64,000 nucleotides of DNA from Streptomyces pacificus (lineage in GTDB: Bacteria > Actinomycetota > Actinomycetes > Streptomycetales > Streptomycetaceae). The position numbers and the translations under genes were made by a program. How positions within the stretch are numbered: position 1 is the stretch's first letter; the number at the start of each line of letters is the position of its first letter. The stretch spans positions 40,518-104,517 of the forward strand of contig NZ_BLLG01000021.1 of the NCBI RefSeq assembly GCF_011766325.1. The letters are read 5' to 3'. Positions 8,280 through 16,556 of this stretch are shown here, piece by piece. The notes under the pieces are model-generated. The model did not search any database. It was not told the origin of the DNA and saw only the letters and a list, made by a program, of their open reading frames with translations.

Positions 8280-9029
8280 ATGGACCGCAGCACCCTGCCC
8301 CGCCATGCCCGCGCACACGTGCCCGGGTGGGCGCACCCCTACCCGCACGGGGTGTTCTCCCCGTTCTTCTACGCCGACGGTGACGACAGCGACGACAGCG
8401 ACGACGACGCCGTGGACGACAGCGACGGCCAGGACGACGGCGCCGGGGACGACGATGAGGCGGACGCTGGCGACGGCGGCCAGGACGACGAGGACGACGC
8501 CGACCCCGACGGCGCCGAGGAGCTCGGCGACAAGGGCAAGCGCGCGCTCGCGTCGATGAAGGGCAAGTGGAAGTCCGAGCGGGACAGGCGCCGCGCGCTC
8601 GAGGAGCGCCTGGCCGAGCAGGACAGCAAGGACGACGCGGACGCCGCCCGGCGCAAGGCCGAGCAGGACGCAACCGCGAAGGCGAACGGACGGATCCTCC
8701 GCTCGGAGGTCCGGGCCGCGGCCAAGGGCCGGCTCGCCGACCCCAAGGACGCTCTCACCTTCCTCGACCTCGACCAGTTCGAGGTGAACGAGGACGGCGA
8801 GGTCGACGAGGACGAGATCGCCGAGGCGATCGAGGACCTCATCAAGAACAAGCCCTACCTGGCAGCCGCAAAGGCCACGAGGTTCCAGGGCACAGGCGAC
8901 GGCGGCGCAGCGCGCAAGGCGGGCCGGCCGAAGCAGCTCACTGAGCGAGACCTCAAGACCATGACGCCCGAGCAGATCGTCAAGGCCCAGGAAGCAGGGC
9001 AGCTCGACGATCTGCTGGGCGCAGGCTGA
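8280..9029 (+). CDS. Phage scaffolding protein
   Basis: This 249-residue protein has an extremely acidic Asp-rich stretch (residues 30-82), a predicted coiled coil (GKWKSERDRRRALEERLAEQDSKDDADAA, split by short breaks, residues 96-125), then a helical C-terminal part ending in MTPEQIVKAQEAGQLDDLLGAG. That terminal 'P.QI..A...G..D.L' motif is usual in actinophage scaffolds. It sits immediately before the major capsid gene, where a scaffold is expected. It would drive procapsid assembly and then be released. No protease is visible nearby. Confidence 0.8.
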   Translation: MDRSTLPRHARAHVPGWAHPYPHGVFSPFFYADGDDSDDSDDDAVDDSDGQDDGAGDDDEADAGDGGQDDEDDADPDGAEELGDKGKRALASMKGKWKSERDRRRALEERLAEQDSKDDADAARRKAEQDATAKANGRILRSEVRAAAKGRLADPKDALTFLDLDQFEVNEDGEVDEDEIAEAIEDLIKNKPYLAAAKATRFQGTGDGGAARKAGRPKQLTERDLKTMTPEQIVKAQEAGQLDDLLGAG

Positions 9030-9047
9030 CCCAGGAGGTAGCACCCC

Positions 9048-9911
9048 ATGGCCATCACCCGTTTCCGGCCGGAGATCTGGTCGGCACGACTGCTCGTCGG
9101 CTGGCGCAAGGAACTCGTCTACGCCGGCCCGCAGGTCGTCAACCGCGACTACGAGGGCGAGATCGCCGAGGCCGGCGACACCGTCCGCATCACCTCGATC
9201 TCGGACCCGACGATCGGCACCTACGTGCCGAACGTGACCGAGGTCAACCCCGAGGAGCTGACCGACGCGCAGCGCACCCTGGTCATCGACCAGGCGAAGT
9301 ACTGGGCTTTCAAGGTCGACGACGTCGACAAGCGGCAGGCCAAGGGCAACGTGATGCCCGAGGCGATGTCCCGCGCGGCGTACCGGCTCGCCGACCAGAC
9401 GGACCAGTACGTCGCCGGCCTCTACACGGGCGCGGTCACCGCGAACGTGCTCGGCTCGACCGGCGCGCCGATCAACACGTACACCACGCCCACGGACTTC
9501 TACGACAAGGTCCTCGTCCCGCTGCGGACCCGGCTCACCCGGGCCGACGTGCCGAAGATGGGCCGGTACTGCGTCGTCCCGCCCGAGGGCTACGCCTCGC
9601 TGCTCCTCGACGACCGGTTCACCGACGCGTCGAAGTCGAACGACCCGATGGCGCTGCGCAACGGCTTCGTCGGCCGGGCGGCCGGGTTCGACATCTACGA
9701 GTCGAACAACACCCCAGAGCCGACCGCGGGTGTCTCGGTCGTGCAGTGCGGCGTCCAGGCCGCGATCAGCTTTGCGGAGCAGATCAACAAGACCGAGGCG
9801 TACCGCCCGGAGAAGGGCTTCGGCGACGCGGTCAAGGGACTGGCCCTGTACGGCGCGAAGCTCGTCCGCCCGGACGGTATCGCCATCGCCTACATCGACC
9901 CGGCCGCCTGA
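9048..9911 (+). CDS. Major capsid protein
   Basis: This 287-residue protein lies between the scaffold gene and the connector genes. The start (MAITRFRPEIWSARLLVGWRKELVYAG) matches the 'F.PEIWSA..L..L.K..V' N-terminus shared by P22-coat-like major capsids of actinophages and Gram-positive siphoviruses. The DTVRITSISDPTIGTY segment, the DQAKYWAFKVDDVDK strand and the ADVPKMGRYCVVPPEGYASLL strand are also typical of the group. It forms the icosahedral shell with the HK97 fold. A good Shine-Dalgarno (AGGAGG) precedes the ATG. Confidence 0.88.
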   Translation: MAITRFRPEIWSARLLVGWRKELVYAGPQVVNRDYEGEIAEAGDTVRITSISDPTIGTYVPNVTEVNPEELTDAQRTLVIDQAKYWAFKVDDVDKRQAKGNVMPEAMSRAAYRLADQTDQYVAGLYTGAVTANVLGSTGAPINTYTTPTDFYDKVLVPLRTRLTRADVPKMGRYCVVPPEGYASLLLDDRFTDASKSNDPMALRNGFVGRAAGFDIYESNNTPEPTAGVSVVQCGVQAAISFAEQINKTEAYRPEKGFGDAVKGLALYGAKLVRPDGIAIAYIDPAA

Positions 9912-9926
9912 TAGGGAGAGGGACTG

Positions 9927-10298
9927 ATGGCACGCACCGCGATCACCGTCCGGCGCTTCCAGCCCAACGGTGCCCACACCGAGGACTTCGGCGACGCCAT
10001 CGACGCGGCCAACGGCATGCGGGTGGCGAGGGCCGAGCCGGAGCGCACGGTCATCCGCTACACCAACGACCACGCCAGCAATGCGTTCTCCATCGTCGTG
10101 CGCGCCGGGGACAAGCCCGCCGCGCAGGCCGCCGGGCAGGGGGACCTCACGGTCTCCGTCCCGGCGCAGGGGACGCGCTGGCTGGGCCCGTTCGACTCCG
10201 GCCGGTTCATGCAGTCCGACGGCTCCATGGAGATCGACTTCACCGGCACCAGCCCGCAGGGCGGCATCACCGTCTTCCACCTGCCGAAGAACACGTAA
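9927..10298 (+). CDS. Head decoration-like protein, paralogue 1 of 3
   Basis: This 123-residue, largely beta-stranded protein lies just after the major capsid. Its C-terminal half (TRWLGPFDSGRFMQSDG followed by a strand and a terminal GITVFHLPKNT) is clearly related to the next gene, and more distantly to the gene at 12000. Position, small size and all-beta character fit a capsid decoration or head-stabilising protein, but no family is certain. Tandem copies suggest that two related proteins share the head surface or that one acts at the tail. Confidence 0.6.
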   Translation: MARTAITVRRFQPNGAHTEDFGDAIDAANGMRVARAEPERTVIRYTNDHASNAFSIVVRAGDKPAAQAAGQGDLTVSVPAQGTRWLGPFDSGRFMQSDGSMEIDFTGTSPQGGITVFHLPKNT

Positions 10299-10311
10299 GG
10301 AGGCGCGACCC

Positions 10312-10701
10312 ATGGCACGCACCGCTGTCGCGTACAGCAACCTCGTCCCCAACGGCGACCTGGCCGACCCGGCCGGTACCGCCACCAACGCGGGCACCGG
10401 CAACGGGCACACGATCCCGACCGCGGGCCCGAGCGGCAAGGCGGTCCCCGAGCTCACGCTGCTGCGGGTCACGGCCGGGTCGACCGGCGGGAACGTCACC
10501 GTCCTCGCCGGGGACAACCCGCCCGCGCTCGCGTCCGGGCTGGGCAACCTCGTCGTGAACGTCGGCAACAACGCCACCCGCTGGATCGGCCCGTTCGAGA
10601 GCGGGCGGTTCCTGCAGAACGACGGCACGATCCTCGTCGACATCGCGACCGGCTTCGTCGCCGGCACGATCACGGCCTTCAAGATCCCGAGGAACACGTG
10701 A
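10312..10701 (+). CDS. Head decoration-like protein, paralogue 2 of 3
   Basis: This 129-residue paralogue of the previous protein shares MARTA at the start, RWIGPFESGRFLQNDGT in the middle and GTITAFKIPRNT at the end. It differs by a longer Gly/Thr-rich N-terminal loop (DPAGTATNAGTGNGHTIPT). It starts after AAGGAGG, and its stop overlaps the next start as TGATG. As with its neighbour, a beta-sandwich decoration role is inferred from location and size. The duplication inside a head operon is unusual enough to note. Confidence 0.6.
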   Translation: MARTAVAYSNLVPNGDLADPAGTATNAGTGNGHTIPTAGPSGKAVPELTLLRVTAGSTGGNVTVLAGDNPPALASGLGNLVVNVGNNATRWIGPFESGRFLQNDGTILVDIATGFVAGTITAFKIPRNT

Positions 10702-11045
10702 TGCCCGAGACCATCCACGTCCGCGGCGAGGGCGGACAGGTCATCGCCATGGACCTGCCGCTGCCGGAGCCGATCCAGCAGCGCCTCACCTCCGGATACC
10801 TCCGGCGGGTCCACGCCGACGGCAGCCCGTACCGGGGCGACGACGAACTCCCGGCACCGGCTGAGGCCACCCCGGACGCCGGCGGTTCCGAGAAGCCCAG
10901 CACGCCGCCGTCTGGGGGCCGGGCCAAGCCCGCGGCCAGCGCGCCGAAGTCCGAATGGATCGGCTACGTCGTCTCTCAGGGGCAGATGTCCGCCGACGAC
11001 GCGGCCAACTACACCAAGGCCGACCTGATGGACATGACCGGCTGA
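10701..11045 (+). CDS. Hypothetical head-tail region protein
   Basis: This 114-residue protein has an N-terminal region resembling a small fold (residues 1-45), a Pro/Ala-rich disordered middle and a C-terminal helix-hairpin (SEWIGYVVSQGQMSADDAANYTKADLMDMTG) of the kind seen in actinophage genes that precede the connector. The 'W..YA...G....A...TK..L' pattern looks like a Rho-N or SAP-type peptide, which can bind DNA. It is encoded between the decoration-like genes and the first connector. Its specific role is unknown. Confidence 0.5.
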   Translation: MPETIHVRGEGGQVIAMDLPLPEPIQQRLTSGYLRRVHADGSPYRGDDELPAPAEATPDAGGSEKPSTPPSGGRAKPAASAPKSEWIGYVVSQGQMSADDAANYTKADLMDMTG

Positions 11046-11057
11046 GAGGGGGCCACC

Positions 11058-11654
11058 GTGGCACTGGACCCGCTGGCGGCGGTGGCCGACCTCGAGGCCC
11101 GCGGCCTGACGGTCGAAGCGTCGGAGACGGCGCTCGTCGAGACCTATCTCGACGTCGCCTCCACCGCGGTGCGCGAGGCCGCGGGCGTGCCGATCTCCCA
11201 GACCACGTCGACCATCACCCTTGAGGGCGAGGAAGGGCAGCGCCTGACGCTACCCGGCCTGCCCGTCGTCTCGGTCGCATCGGTCGAGCTCGACGGTGAG
11301 CCGCTCACGGACTGGCGGCTGCGTACCGGCAGGCTCTGGCGCGCGGCCGGCTGGACCGCGTGTGACGGGCCCTCTGAGGTGGAGGTGACCTACACCCACG
11401 GTATGGCGGTCGTCCCCGCGGACATCGTCGACCTGGTGTGCCGGATGGTCGCGGCCGCGCTGAAGTCGGCCCGGGCCGAGGAGGACGGCACCGGCATCGC
11501 CGCCGACAGGGTCGTCACCTCCGAGCGTCTCGGGGACTGGGCCGTCACCTACGCCAGCGATGGCCGGCTCACCGAGATGGACCTGCCGCAGCACTGGCGG
11601 GAGCGTCTGGCGGCCCGCTTCGGCGGCGGCGTGAGCTCGCTGAGGTCGCGGTGA
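11058..11654 (+). CDS. Head-tail connector (gp6-like adaptor)
   Basis: This 198-residue protein is rich in helices at the ends with strands between. The first part (DLEARGLTVEASETALVETYLDVASTAVREAAGVPI) and the VSVASVELDGEPLTDWRL motif fit the head-tail adaptor family of HK97 gp6 and SPP1 gp15-like proteins. It would form a ring below the portal. It sits where adaptors normally lie, directly before the head closure protein, whose GTG overlaps its stop. Confidence 0.7.
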   Translation: MALDPLAAVADLEARGLTVEASETALVETYLDVASTAVREAAGVPISQTTSTITLEGEEGQRLTLPGLPVVSVASVELDGEPLTDWRLRTGRLWRAAGWTACDGPSEVEVTYTHGMAVVPADIVDLVCRMVAAALKSARAEEDGTGIAADRVVTSERLGDWAVTYASDGRLTEMDLPQHWRERLAARFGGGVSSLRSR

Positions 11655-11998
11655 GCCGCGTCGGCCGGTACCTGACCCGGCGGCTTGAGGTCTGGCGTAT
11701 CGTCGCCGTCCCGGACGGGGCGGGCGGCGAGGAGACCGGCCTGGTGCTGCAGGGCACCGTGCGGGCGAAGGTCGACCAGCCCTCCCCCGCGGAGCGGCTG
11801 GTGGCCGCGCAGTCGGGCTCCCGGCACTCGCACGACATCTGGCTCCTGCCGACCGCGGACGTGCGGCGCGGCGACGAGCTGCGCGGCACCGACCGCCTCG
11901 GCCAGGCCCAGGTCTTTCGCGTCCAGTCCGTGGTGCAGCCCTCACGGCCCGTCTACAGCAAAGCATTCGTCGAACTCACCCAGCAGGAAGGGGCCTGA
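11651..11998 (+). CDS. Head closure protein
   Basis: This 115-residue protein is mainly beta, with RYLTRRLEVWRIVAVPDGAGGEETGLVLQG at the start and the DIWLLPTADVRRGDELRG strand typical of SPP1 gp16-like head closure proteins, which seal the connector after packaging. It starts at a GTG overlapping the stop of the adaptor gene and is followed two bases later by a decoration-like gene. The assignment is based on pattern and gene order. Confidence 0.6.
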   Translation: MSRVGRYLTRRLEVWRIVAVPDGAGGEETGLVLQGTVRAKVDQPSPAERLVAAQSGSRHSHDIWLLPTADVRRGDELRGTDRLGQAQVFRVQSVVQPSRPVYSKAFVELTQQEGA

Positions 11999-11999
11999 T

Positions 12000-12338
12000 A
12001 TGGCCGCACTGACCGTCACCTCGGCGCCCGTCGACGGGGGCCTGGCAGATCTCTCCGGCGCGGCTGTGGCGGCCGCTTCCGGCGGCGACACCGCCCCGTG
12101 CGGTCCGGGCCGCTTCCTCGTCGTCATCAACGGCGACGCGTCCCCGCACACCGCCACGGTCGCCACTCCGGGCACGGTATCCGGGCTGGACATCGAGAAC
12201 GCCGCGCTCGTCGTGGCTGCGGGCGACACCGGCATCCTGCCGCTGCCCCGGCTGTTCGCCGGGACGAACGGCCGCGCGTCGATCACCTACGACGCCGTCA
12301 CCTCCGTCACTGTCGCTGTCGTCGAGTTGGGCTCCTGA
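12000..12338 (+). CDS. Decoration-like beta protein, paralogue 3 of 3
   Basis: This 112-residue protein is all beta and related in pattern to the pair at 9927-10701: FLVVINGDASPHTATVATPG corresponds to the middle of those proteins, ILPLPRLFAGTNGRASITYD corresponds to their GPF.SGRF..DG block, and it ends in a similar hydrophobic strand (VTVAVVELGS). It lies after the head closure gene, away from the other two copies. It may coat the connector or capsid. The stop and the next start share TGATG. Confidence 0.55.
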   Translation: MAALTVTSAPVDGGLADLSGAAVAAASGGDTAPCGPGRFLVVINGDASPHTATVATPGTVSGLDIENAALVVAAGDTGILPLPRLFAGTNGRASITYDAVTSVTVAVVELGS

Positions 12339-12511
12339 TGGAACGGCCAAGGCTGCCGCAGACGGAGACGAGCGAGTGCCGCGCCCGGGCCGAGGACTTC
12401 CTCGGCCTCGGGGACACAGACGTCGACGAACCCCGCGCCGTGGCGTGGGCCCTGCTGGCGGTGGCAGGGGAACTCGCGTCCATCCGCCGCCTGCTGGAGC
12501 GGCGCCGCTGA
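12338..12511 (+). CDS. Very small helical hypothetical protein
   Basis: A 57-residue ORF that starts at an ATG overlapping the previous stop. It is mostly helical, acidic in the first half, and ends in Arg-rich RRLLERRR. It is conserved in position between connector genes, but I cannot assign a family. The translational coupling and proper spacing argue that it is expressed. Confidence 0.5.
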   Translation: MERPRLPQTETSECRARAEDFLGLGDTDVDEPRAVAWALLAVAGELASIRRLLERRR

Positions 12512-12528
12512 GAAAGGGGGGGGCTGCC

Positions 12529-12948
12529 GTGGCAGCACGCAGGGGCCGTCGCTCGAGCGCGCGCGGGCGCGTGCGGCGCAGCGGGCCGGTCACCGTCGAG
12601 CTGGTCGGCATGGACGAGCTGCGGCAGAGGCTGCAGGAGCTCGGGCCAGACGTGCAGTCGGCGTGTGTCCGGGCTCTGAAGGAGTCCGCGGCCGCGGTCG
12701 TCGACCACACCAAGGCGGCCGTCCGCAAGGACACCGGGAACTTGCAGCAGTCCGTCAGGGCCCGGTTCCGCAACAACGGGCTGCGGGCCGAGATCGGCTG
12801 GTGGGACCGCGATGACGACTACGCGGTCTACCACGAGCTCGGGACCCGCCGGTTCCCGCCCAAGCCCGCGCTCGGCCCCGCGCTCGAGGTCGAGCGGAAC
12901 AAGATCGGCGGGCGGATCGCCGCCGAGATCCGCAAGGAGCTGTCATGA
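12529..12948 (+). CDS. HK97 gp10-like minor tail / neck protein
   Basis: This 139-residue protein starts at GTG. It has an Arg-rich N-terminus, then the pattern of HK97-gp10-type neck proteins: VELVGMDELRQRLQELG, an ALKESAAAVVDHTKAAVRKDTGNLQQSVRA helix (the 'TG.L..S' motif) and a final YHELGTRRFPPKPALGPALE segment, which is the most conserved part of this family. It would act at the tail completion or neck interface. The next gene overlaps by four bases. Confidence 0.8.
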   Translation: MAARRGRRSSARGRVRRSGPVTVELVGMDELRQRLQELGPDVQSACVRALKESAAAVVDHTKAAVRKDTGNLQQSVRARFRNNGLRAEIGWWDRDDDYAVYHELGTRRFPPKPALGPALEVERNKIGGRIAAEIRKELS

Positions 12949-13361
12949 CGACCGCCCCGTCCGCGATGGGCCCCATCCAGACCGCCATCTACGGCCGTCT
13001 CACCGGCGACGCTCCGCTCATGGACCTCATCACGGGCGTGTACGACTACGTGTCCGAGGACGCGGAGTACGCCTACGTCGTGATCGGCGAGGCGATCGAG
13101 ACGCCGGACAACCGGCACGGCGGCTTCGGCCGGCAGACAGTCGTCACCTTGCACGTGTGGACCCAGCACCGCGGGCACAGCAAGGGCCTGGCGATCGCCC
13201 GGCGCGTCACCGAGCTGCTGGACCACCAGCCGCTCACCATCGAGGACCAGGAGCACGTCGTCACCCGCTTCGAGTTCTCCCAGACGCTCACCGACCCCGA
13301 GCCGCCGGGCGACATCCGGCACGTGGTGCTGCGCTACCGGGTCGTCACCGAGCAGCACTGA
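12945..13361 (+). CDS. Tail terminator protein (gp17/DUF3168-like)
   Basis: This 138-residue protein begins PIQTAIYGRLTGDAPLMDLITGVYDYV and includes a WTQHRGHSKGLAIARRVTELLDHQPL helix and strand pattern matching gp17-like tail terminators, which cap the tail tube during assembly. It overlaps the neck gene (ATGA) and precedes the tail tube gene, a standard siphovirus order. Confidence 0.75.
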   Translation: MTTAPSAMGPIQTAIYGRLTGDAPLMDLITGVYDYVSEDAEYAYVVIGEAIETPDNRHGGFGRQTVVTLHVWTQHRGHSKGLAIARRVTELLDHQPLTIEDQEHVVTRFEFSQTLTDPEPPGDIRHVVLRYRVVTEQH

Positions 13362-13379
13362 CCCGCGTCAATCCCATCC

Positions 13380-13406
13380 GCCCCCGAGCCCGCTGCGGCC
13401 GGGGGC
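13380..13406 (+). terminator. Small hairpin between tail terminator and tube genes
   Basis: GCCCCCG (13380-13386) pairs with CGGGGGC (13400-13406) over a 13-nt loop in the 70-base gap before the tail tube gene. It may attenuate or mark a processing point rather than stop transcription, since the tail genes continue. Confidence 0.4.
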
Positions 13407-13432
13407 TTCGTCACGCCATAGGAGGAACAGCC

Positions 13433-13846
13433 ATGGGCGGTATGGACGGCTTCGGAGTACAGCTCAAGCGCGGCGACGGGGAGGTCTCGGAGACCTTCAC
13501 CGCGATCGCCGACGTCACCAACCTGTCCGGTCCGGGCCTGTCCCGGGAGACGCTGGACGTCACCTCGCACGGGTCCCCGGACGCGTACATGGAGTTCCTC
13601 GGCGGTCTGAAGGACGCCGGCGAAGTGTCGGCGGATATCAACTACCAGCCGGCCGTGCACGACGTCCTGGTCGACGACTTCGACGACCCCGCCCCGCGGA
13701 ACTACCAGATCGTCTTCCCCGACAGCGGCGCCACGACCTGGACCGTCAAGGCCATCCTCACCGGCTTCGAGCCGGAGATGCCCTACGACGACAAGGCCAC
13801 CGCGAGCCTCACGTTCAAGATCTCCGGCAAGCCGACCCTCTCCTGA
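13433..13846 (+). CDS. Major tail tube protein
   Basis: This 137-residue protein is short and all beta. It includes FGVQLKRGDGEVSETFTAIADVTNLSGPG, SRETLDVTSHGSPDAYMEFLGGLKDAGEV and a late ATASLTFKISGKPTL strand, the characteristic layout of phage tail tube proteins with the 'DVTSH' motif. The ATG follows AGGAGGAACAGCC. It is placed between the tail terminator and the chaperone pair, as in nearly all siphoviruses. It polymerises as hexameric rings around the tape measure. Confidence 0.88.
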   Translation: MGGMDGFGVQLKRGDGEVSETFTAIADVTNLSGPGLSRETLDVTSHGSPDAYMEFLGGLKDAGEVSADINYQPAVHDVLVDDFDDPAPRNYQIVFPDSGATTWTVKAILTGFEPEMPYDDKATASLTFKISGKPTLS

Positions 13847-13857
13847 ACGGAACCACC

Positions 13858-14259
13858 ATGACGCTTCTCAGCAAGGACGCCATCCTCGCCGCCGACGACC
13901 GGCAGTGGGAGGACGTCCCGGTGCCCGAGTGGGGTGGCACCGTCCGGGTGCTGGGCCTGTCCGGCACCGAGCGCAACGCCTACCAGTCCTCCCTCATCGT
14001 CATCGGCTCCAACGGCAAGCCGCAGCGGGTGAACCTCGAGGACCAGCTCGCCAAGCTCGCCTCGCGCACCCTGGTCGGCGAGGACTTCGAGCGCCTGTTC
14101 ACCGACAAGGAAGTGAAGGCCCTCGGGAAGAAGAACGGCCGGGTCCTCGAGCGTGTCGCGAAGGTCGCGCAGCGCCTGTCGGGCCTGTCCGAGGGCGCGG
14201 TGGAGGACGCGGCGGGAAACTCCGCGGCCGCCCAGAGCGGCGCTTCTACTTCCGCCTAG
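13858..14259 (+). CDS. Tail assembly chaperone, upstream frame (gpG-type)
   Basis: This 133-residue product is one of a two-part tail assembly chaperone. It begins after the tube gene and ends in an Ala/Ser-rich tail (AGNSAAAQSGASTSA). The lambda gpG and gpGT pair is the model: the shorter protein is made in excess and a minor fusion is made by -1 frameshifting. Here the slippery heptamer GGGAAAC occurs at 14214-14220 in the correct phase (G GGA AAC), 14 codons from the stop. The chaperone coats the tape measure protein before tube addition. Confidence 0.85.
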   Translation: MTLLSKDAILAADDRQWEDVPVPEWGGTVRVLGLSGTERNAYQSSLIVIGSNGKPQRVNLEDQLAKLASRTLVGEDFERLFTDKEVKALGKKNGRVLERVAKVAQRLSGLSEGAVEDAAGNSAAAQSGASTSA

Positions 14260-14621
14260 CGCTGGAGAAGGGTGTCTCCGTCGCGGAGCTGCTGCGCACG
14301 CACAGCTCGGCCGAGCTGACGGAGTGGATGGCCTACGAGAAGATCTCCGGCCCGCTCGGCCCGGAACGCATGGACGGGCTGCTGGCGATGCTCTGCGCGA
14401 CCGTCTCCAACACCGCCCGGGGCAAGGGCCGCAAGGCCACTCCGAAGGACTTCCTGCCCCAGTGGGACCGCGGGCCGAAGGAGGCCATGGACTGGCAGTC
14501 GATGCTCGCCGCGGCCAAGGCCATGAACCGCCGCCTCGGCGGCACGGACCTCACGGAAGGAGGCGGCGACCGTGACCACCCTCGACGAGCTGCTCGTCAC
14601 CATCGGGATCAACACCGATGA
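13858..14621 (+). CDS. Tail assembly chaperone fusion (gpGT-type) via -1 frameshift
   Basis: After a -1 slip on GGGAAAC (14214-14220), translation continues in the overlapping frame as LRGRPERRFYFRLALEKGVS and ends at 14621, giving a fusion of about 254 residues. The extension (VAELLRTHSSAELTEWMAYEK, then a helical part) resembles the second chaperone of actinophages, in which the 'S..EL.EW.A' motif is common. The frame has no plausible start of its own near the junction, so frameshifting is the natural way to express it. The end overlaps the tape measure start by 50 bases. Confidence 0.8.
14214..14220 (+). promoter_or_regulatory. Programmed -1 ribosomal slippery site GGGAAAC
   Basis: The heptamer fits X XXY YYZ in the zero frame of the upstream chaperone gene. 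It lies just before the region where the second reading frame opens. GC-rich sequence downstream could form a stimulatory structure, but I have not modelled it. Confidence 0.8.
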
Positions 14622-16545
14622 GCTGACCCACGGCGCGGACCAGGCCGCGAACCAGGTGGAGAGCAGCCTCGGCGGGATTCAGGCCGCGGCTGCCGGCGCC
14701 GCCGTCGGCGGGCTGTTCATGGTCGGCCTGACCAACGCCATGGACGCCAAGCACGCCAACGCCCGGCTGACCAACCAGCTCGGCCTCACGCAGGAGGAGG
14801 CCGCCCGCGCCGGCGACGTCGCCGGGCAGGTCTTCTCCCAGGGCTTCGGCGCCTCCATCGACGAGGTCAACGAGTCCCTCGGGGGCGTCGCCCAGGCCAT
14901 GGGCGGCGTGGGCGAGATGACCAACGACGAGCTCGCCGAGATGACGAAGAACGCCCTGATGCTGGCCGACACCTTCCAGCTCGACGTCGGCGACTCGGCG
15001 ACCGCAGCCGGGCAGATGATCGCCAACGGTCTGGTGAAGAACGGCACCGAGGCTTTCGACGTCATGACCAAGGCCGCGCAGACCTTCCCGAAGTCGATGG
15101 TCGCGGACATCCCCAACGTCATCAACGAGTACGGCAAGCACTTCTCCCGCCTCGGCCTGGACGCTCAGGCCGCGTTCGGGATGATGTCCCAGTACGTCAA
15201 GGCCGGCGGCCGCGACATCGACCAGGCCGCCGACGTCATCCACGAGTTCGCCCGCATCACCAGCGAGGAGACCGACCGGGCAGCCGAGGGATTCAAGGCC
15301 CTGGGCCTGCCCGCCAAGCAGATGCTCGAGGACATCGGCAAGGGCGGGAAGCCCGCCGAGGAGGCCCTGCAGAAGACCCTCGCGGCACTCCGCGGAATCA
15401 AGGACCCGGCCAAGCAGGCCGAGCTCGGTGTGCAGCTGTTCGGCGACATGGCCGGTGAAGGCGCCGACGCCCTGTGGGCGATGGACCCGGCATCGGCCGC
15501 CGCCGCCTCCGGGATGGACAAGGCCGCCGGGGCGGCGAAGAACGCGACCGACGGCATGGCCGCCTCGCAGTCCCTCGACGCGATCTGGCGCACGCTGGCC
15601 ACCACCCTCGGCGAACTACTCGCCCCGGCGCTCGCGACGATCTCCAAGTTCATGGCCGACCATCCGGGGCTGGTCAACGCCCTGGTGCCGATCCTGCTCG
15701 GCCTGGCGCTCGCGATCGGTATCGCGGTGATCGCGCAGTGGGCGTGGAACGCCGCGTTGTTCGCGTGGCCGGGCACGTGGATCATCCTCGGCATCATGGC
15801 CTTGATCGCGGTGATCGTGCTGATCGTCGTGTACTGGGATGAGATCGCCGCGGCCACCAAGCGCGTGTGGGACCAGATCGTCGCGAAGCTGTCCGCCGCC
15901 TGGGAGTGGATCAAGTCCGCTGTCGGGCAGGCCTGGGACTGGGTCAAGTCCAAGACCGGCACGGCCTGGGCGTGGATCACTGACAAGGTCGCCGCCGGCG
16001 TCGACGCGGTCATGGGCTGGATCGACACCCTCAAGCGGGTCCCCGGCAAAGTCTCAGCCTGGTTCGACCAAGTCGTCTCCTACGTCTCCGGCCTCCCGAG
16101 CCGGATCAGCCGCGCCGCGTCGGGCATGTGGGACGGCATCAAGACCGCTTTCCGCAGCGCCGTGAACTGGCTGATCGGCAAGTGGAACGGCTTCTCGATC
16201 TCCCTCGGCGGCGGCTCGATCATGGGCGTGGACATCCCGTCCATCACCCTCAGCACCCCGAACATTCCCTACCTCGCCGAGGGCGGTATCACCACCGGCC
16301 CGACGCTGGCGATGATCGGTGAGGGCTCCGAGGACGAAGCCGTCCTGCCGCTGTCCAAGCTGGACGGCATGCTCCGCGGCGTCGCCGGAGCCGTCCGCCG
16401 CACCGGCGACGGCTCCCGCGAGAGCGTCGTCAGGTTCGTCCTGGACGGCAGCGAGGGCCCGTTCAAGACGTGGATCAGCGAAGTCGTCCGCACCGAGGGC
16501 GGCGGCGACGTCCAGTACACCTTCGGCCAGGTCGGCCATGCCTGA
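14572..16545 (+). CDS. Tail tape measure protein
   Basis: This 657-residue protein sets tail length. It begins at GTG inside the chaperone frame. It has a helical N-terminus with DELTHGADQAANQVESSLGG, a repeated-helix TMP domain (residues 60-330, Ala/Gly/Met-rich), hydrophobic segments near residues 365-425 that can insert into membranes (LVPILLGLALAIGIAVIAQW and IILGIMALIAVIVLIVVY), Trp-rich repeats (AWEWIKSAVGQAWDWVKSKTG) and a C-terminal LAEGGITTGPTLAMIGEGSEDEAVLPLSKL motif that is near-universal in tape measures of Gram-positive phages. By the usual scale of about 0.15 nm per residue, the tail would be about 100 nm. Confidence 0.9.
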   Translation: MTTLDELLVTIGINTDELTHGADQAANQVESSLGGIQAAAAGAAVGGLFMVGLTNAMDAKHANARLTNQLGLTQEEAARAGDVAGQVFSQGFGASIDEVNESLGGVAQAMGGVGEMTNDELAEMTKNALMLADTFQLDVGDSATAAGQMIANGLVKNGTEAFDVMTKAAQTFPKSMVADIPNVINEYGKHFSRLGLDAQAAFGMMSQYVKAGGRDIDQAADVIHEFARITSEETDRAAEGFKALGLPAKQMLEDIGKGGKPAEEALQKTLAALRGIKDPAKQAELGVQLFGDMAGEGADALWAMDPASAAAASGMDKAAGAAKNATDGMAASQSLDAIWRTLATTLGELLAPALATISKFMADHPGLVNALVPILLGLALAIGIAVIAQWAWNAALFAWPGTWIILGIMALIAVIVLIVVYWDEIAAATKRVWDQIVAKLSAAWEWIKSAVGQAWDWVKSKTGTAWAWITDKVAAGVDAVMGWIDTLKRVPGKVSAWFDQVVSYVSGLPSRISRAASGMWDGIKTAFRSAVNWLIGKWNGFSISLGGGSIMGVDIPSITLSTPNIPYLAEGGITTGPTLAMIGEGSEDEAVLPLSKLDGMLRGVAGAVRRTGDGSRESVVRFVLDGSEGPFKTWISEVVRTEGGGDVQYTFGQVGHA

Positions 16546-16556
16546 GAGGAGGCGGC

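Noticed and set aside
7833..10814. Minus-strand ORF of 993 codons opposite scaffold, capsid and decoration genes
   Set aside because: Its composition is low-complexity Arg/Val/Ala/Asp, it has no RBS, and the opposite strand carries a clear capsid operon.
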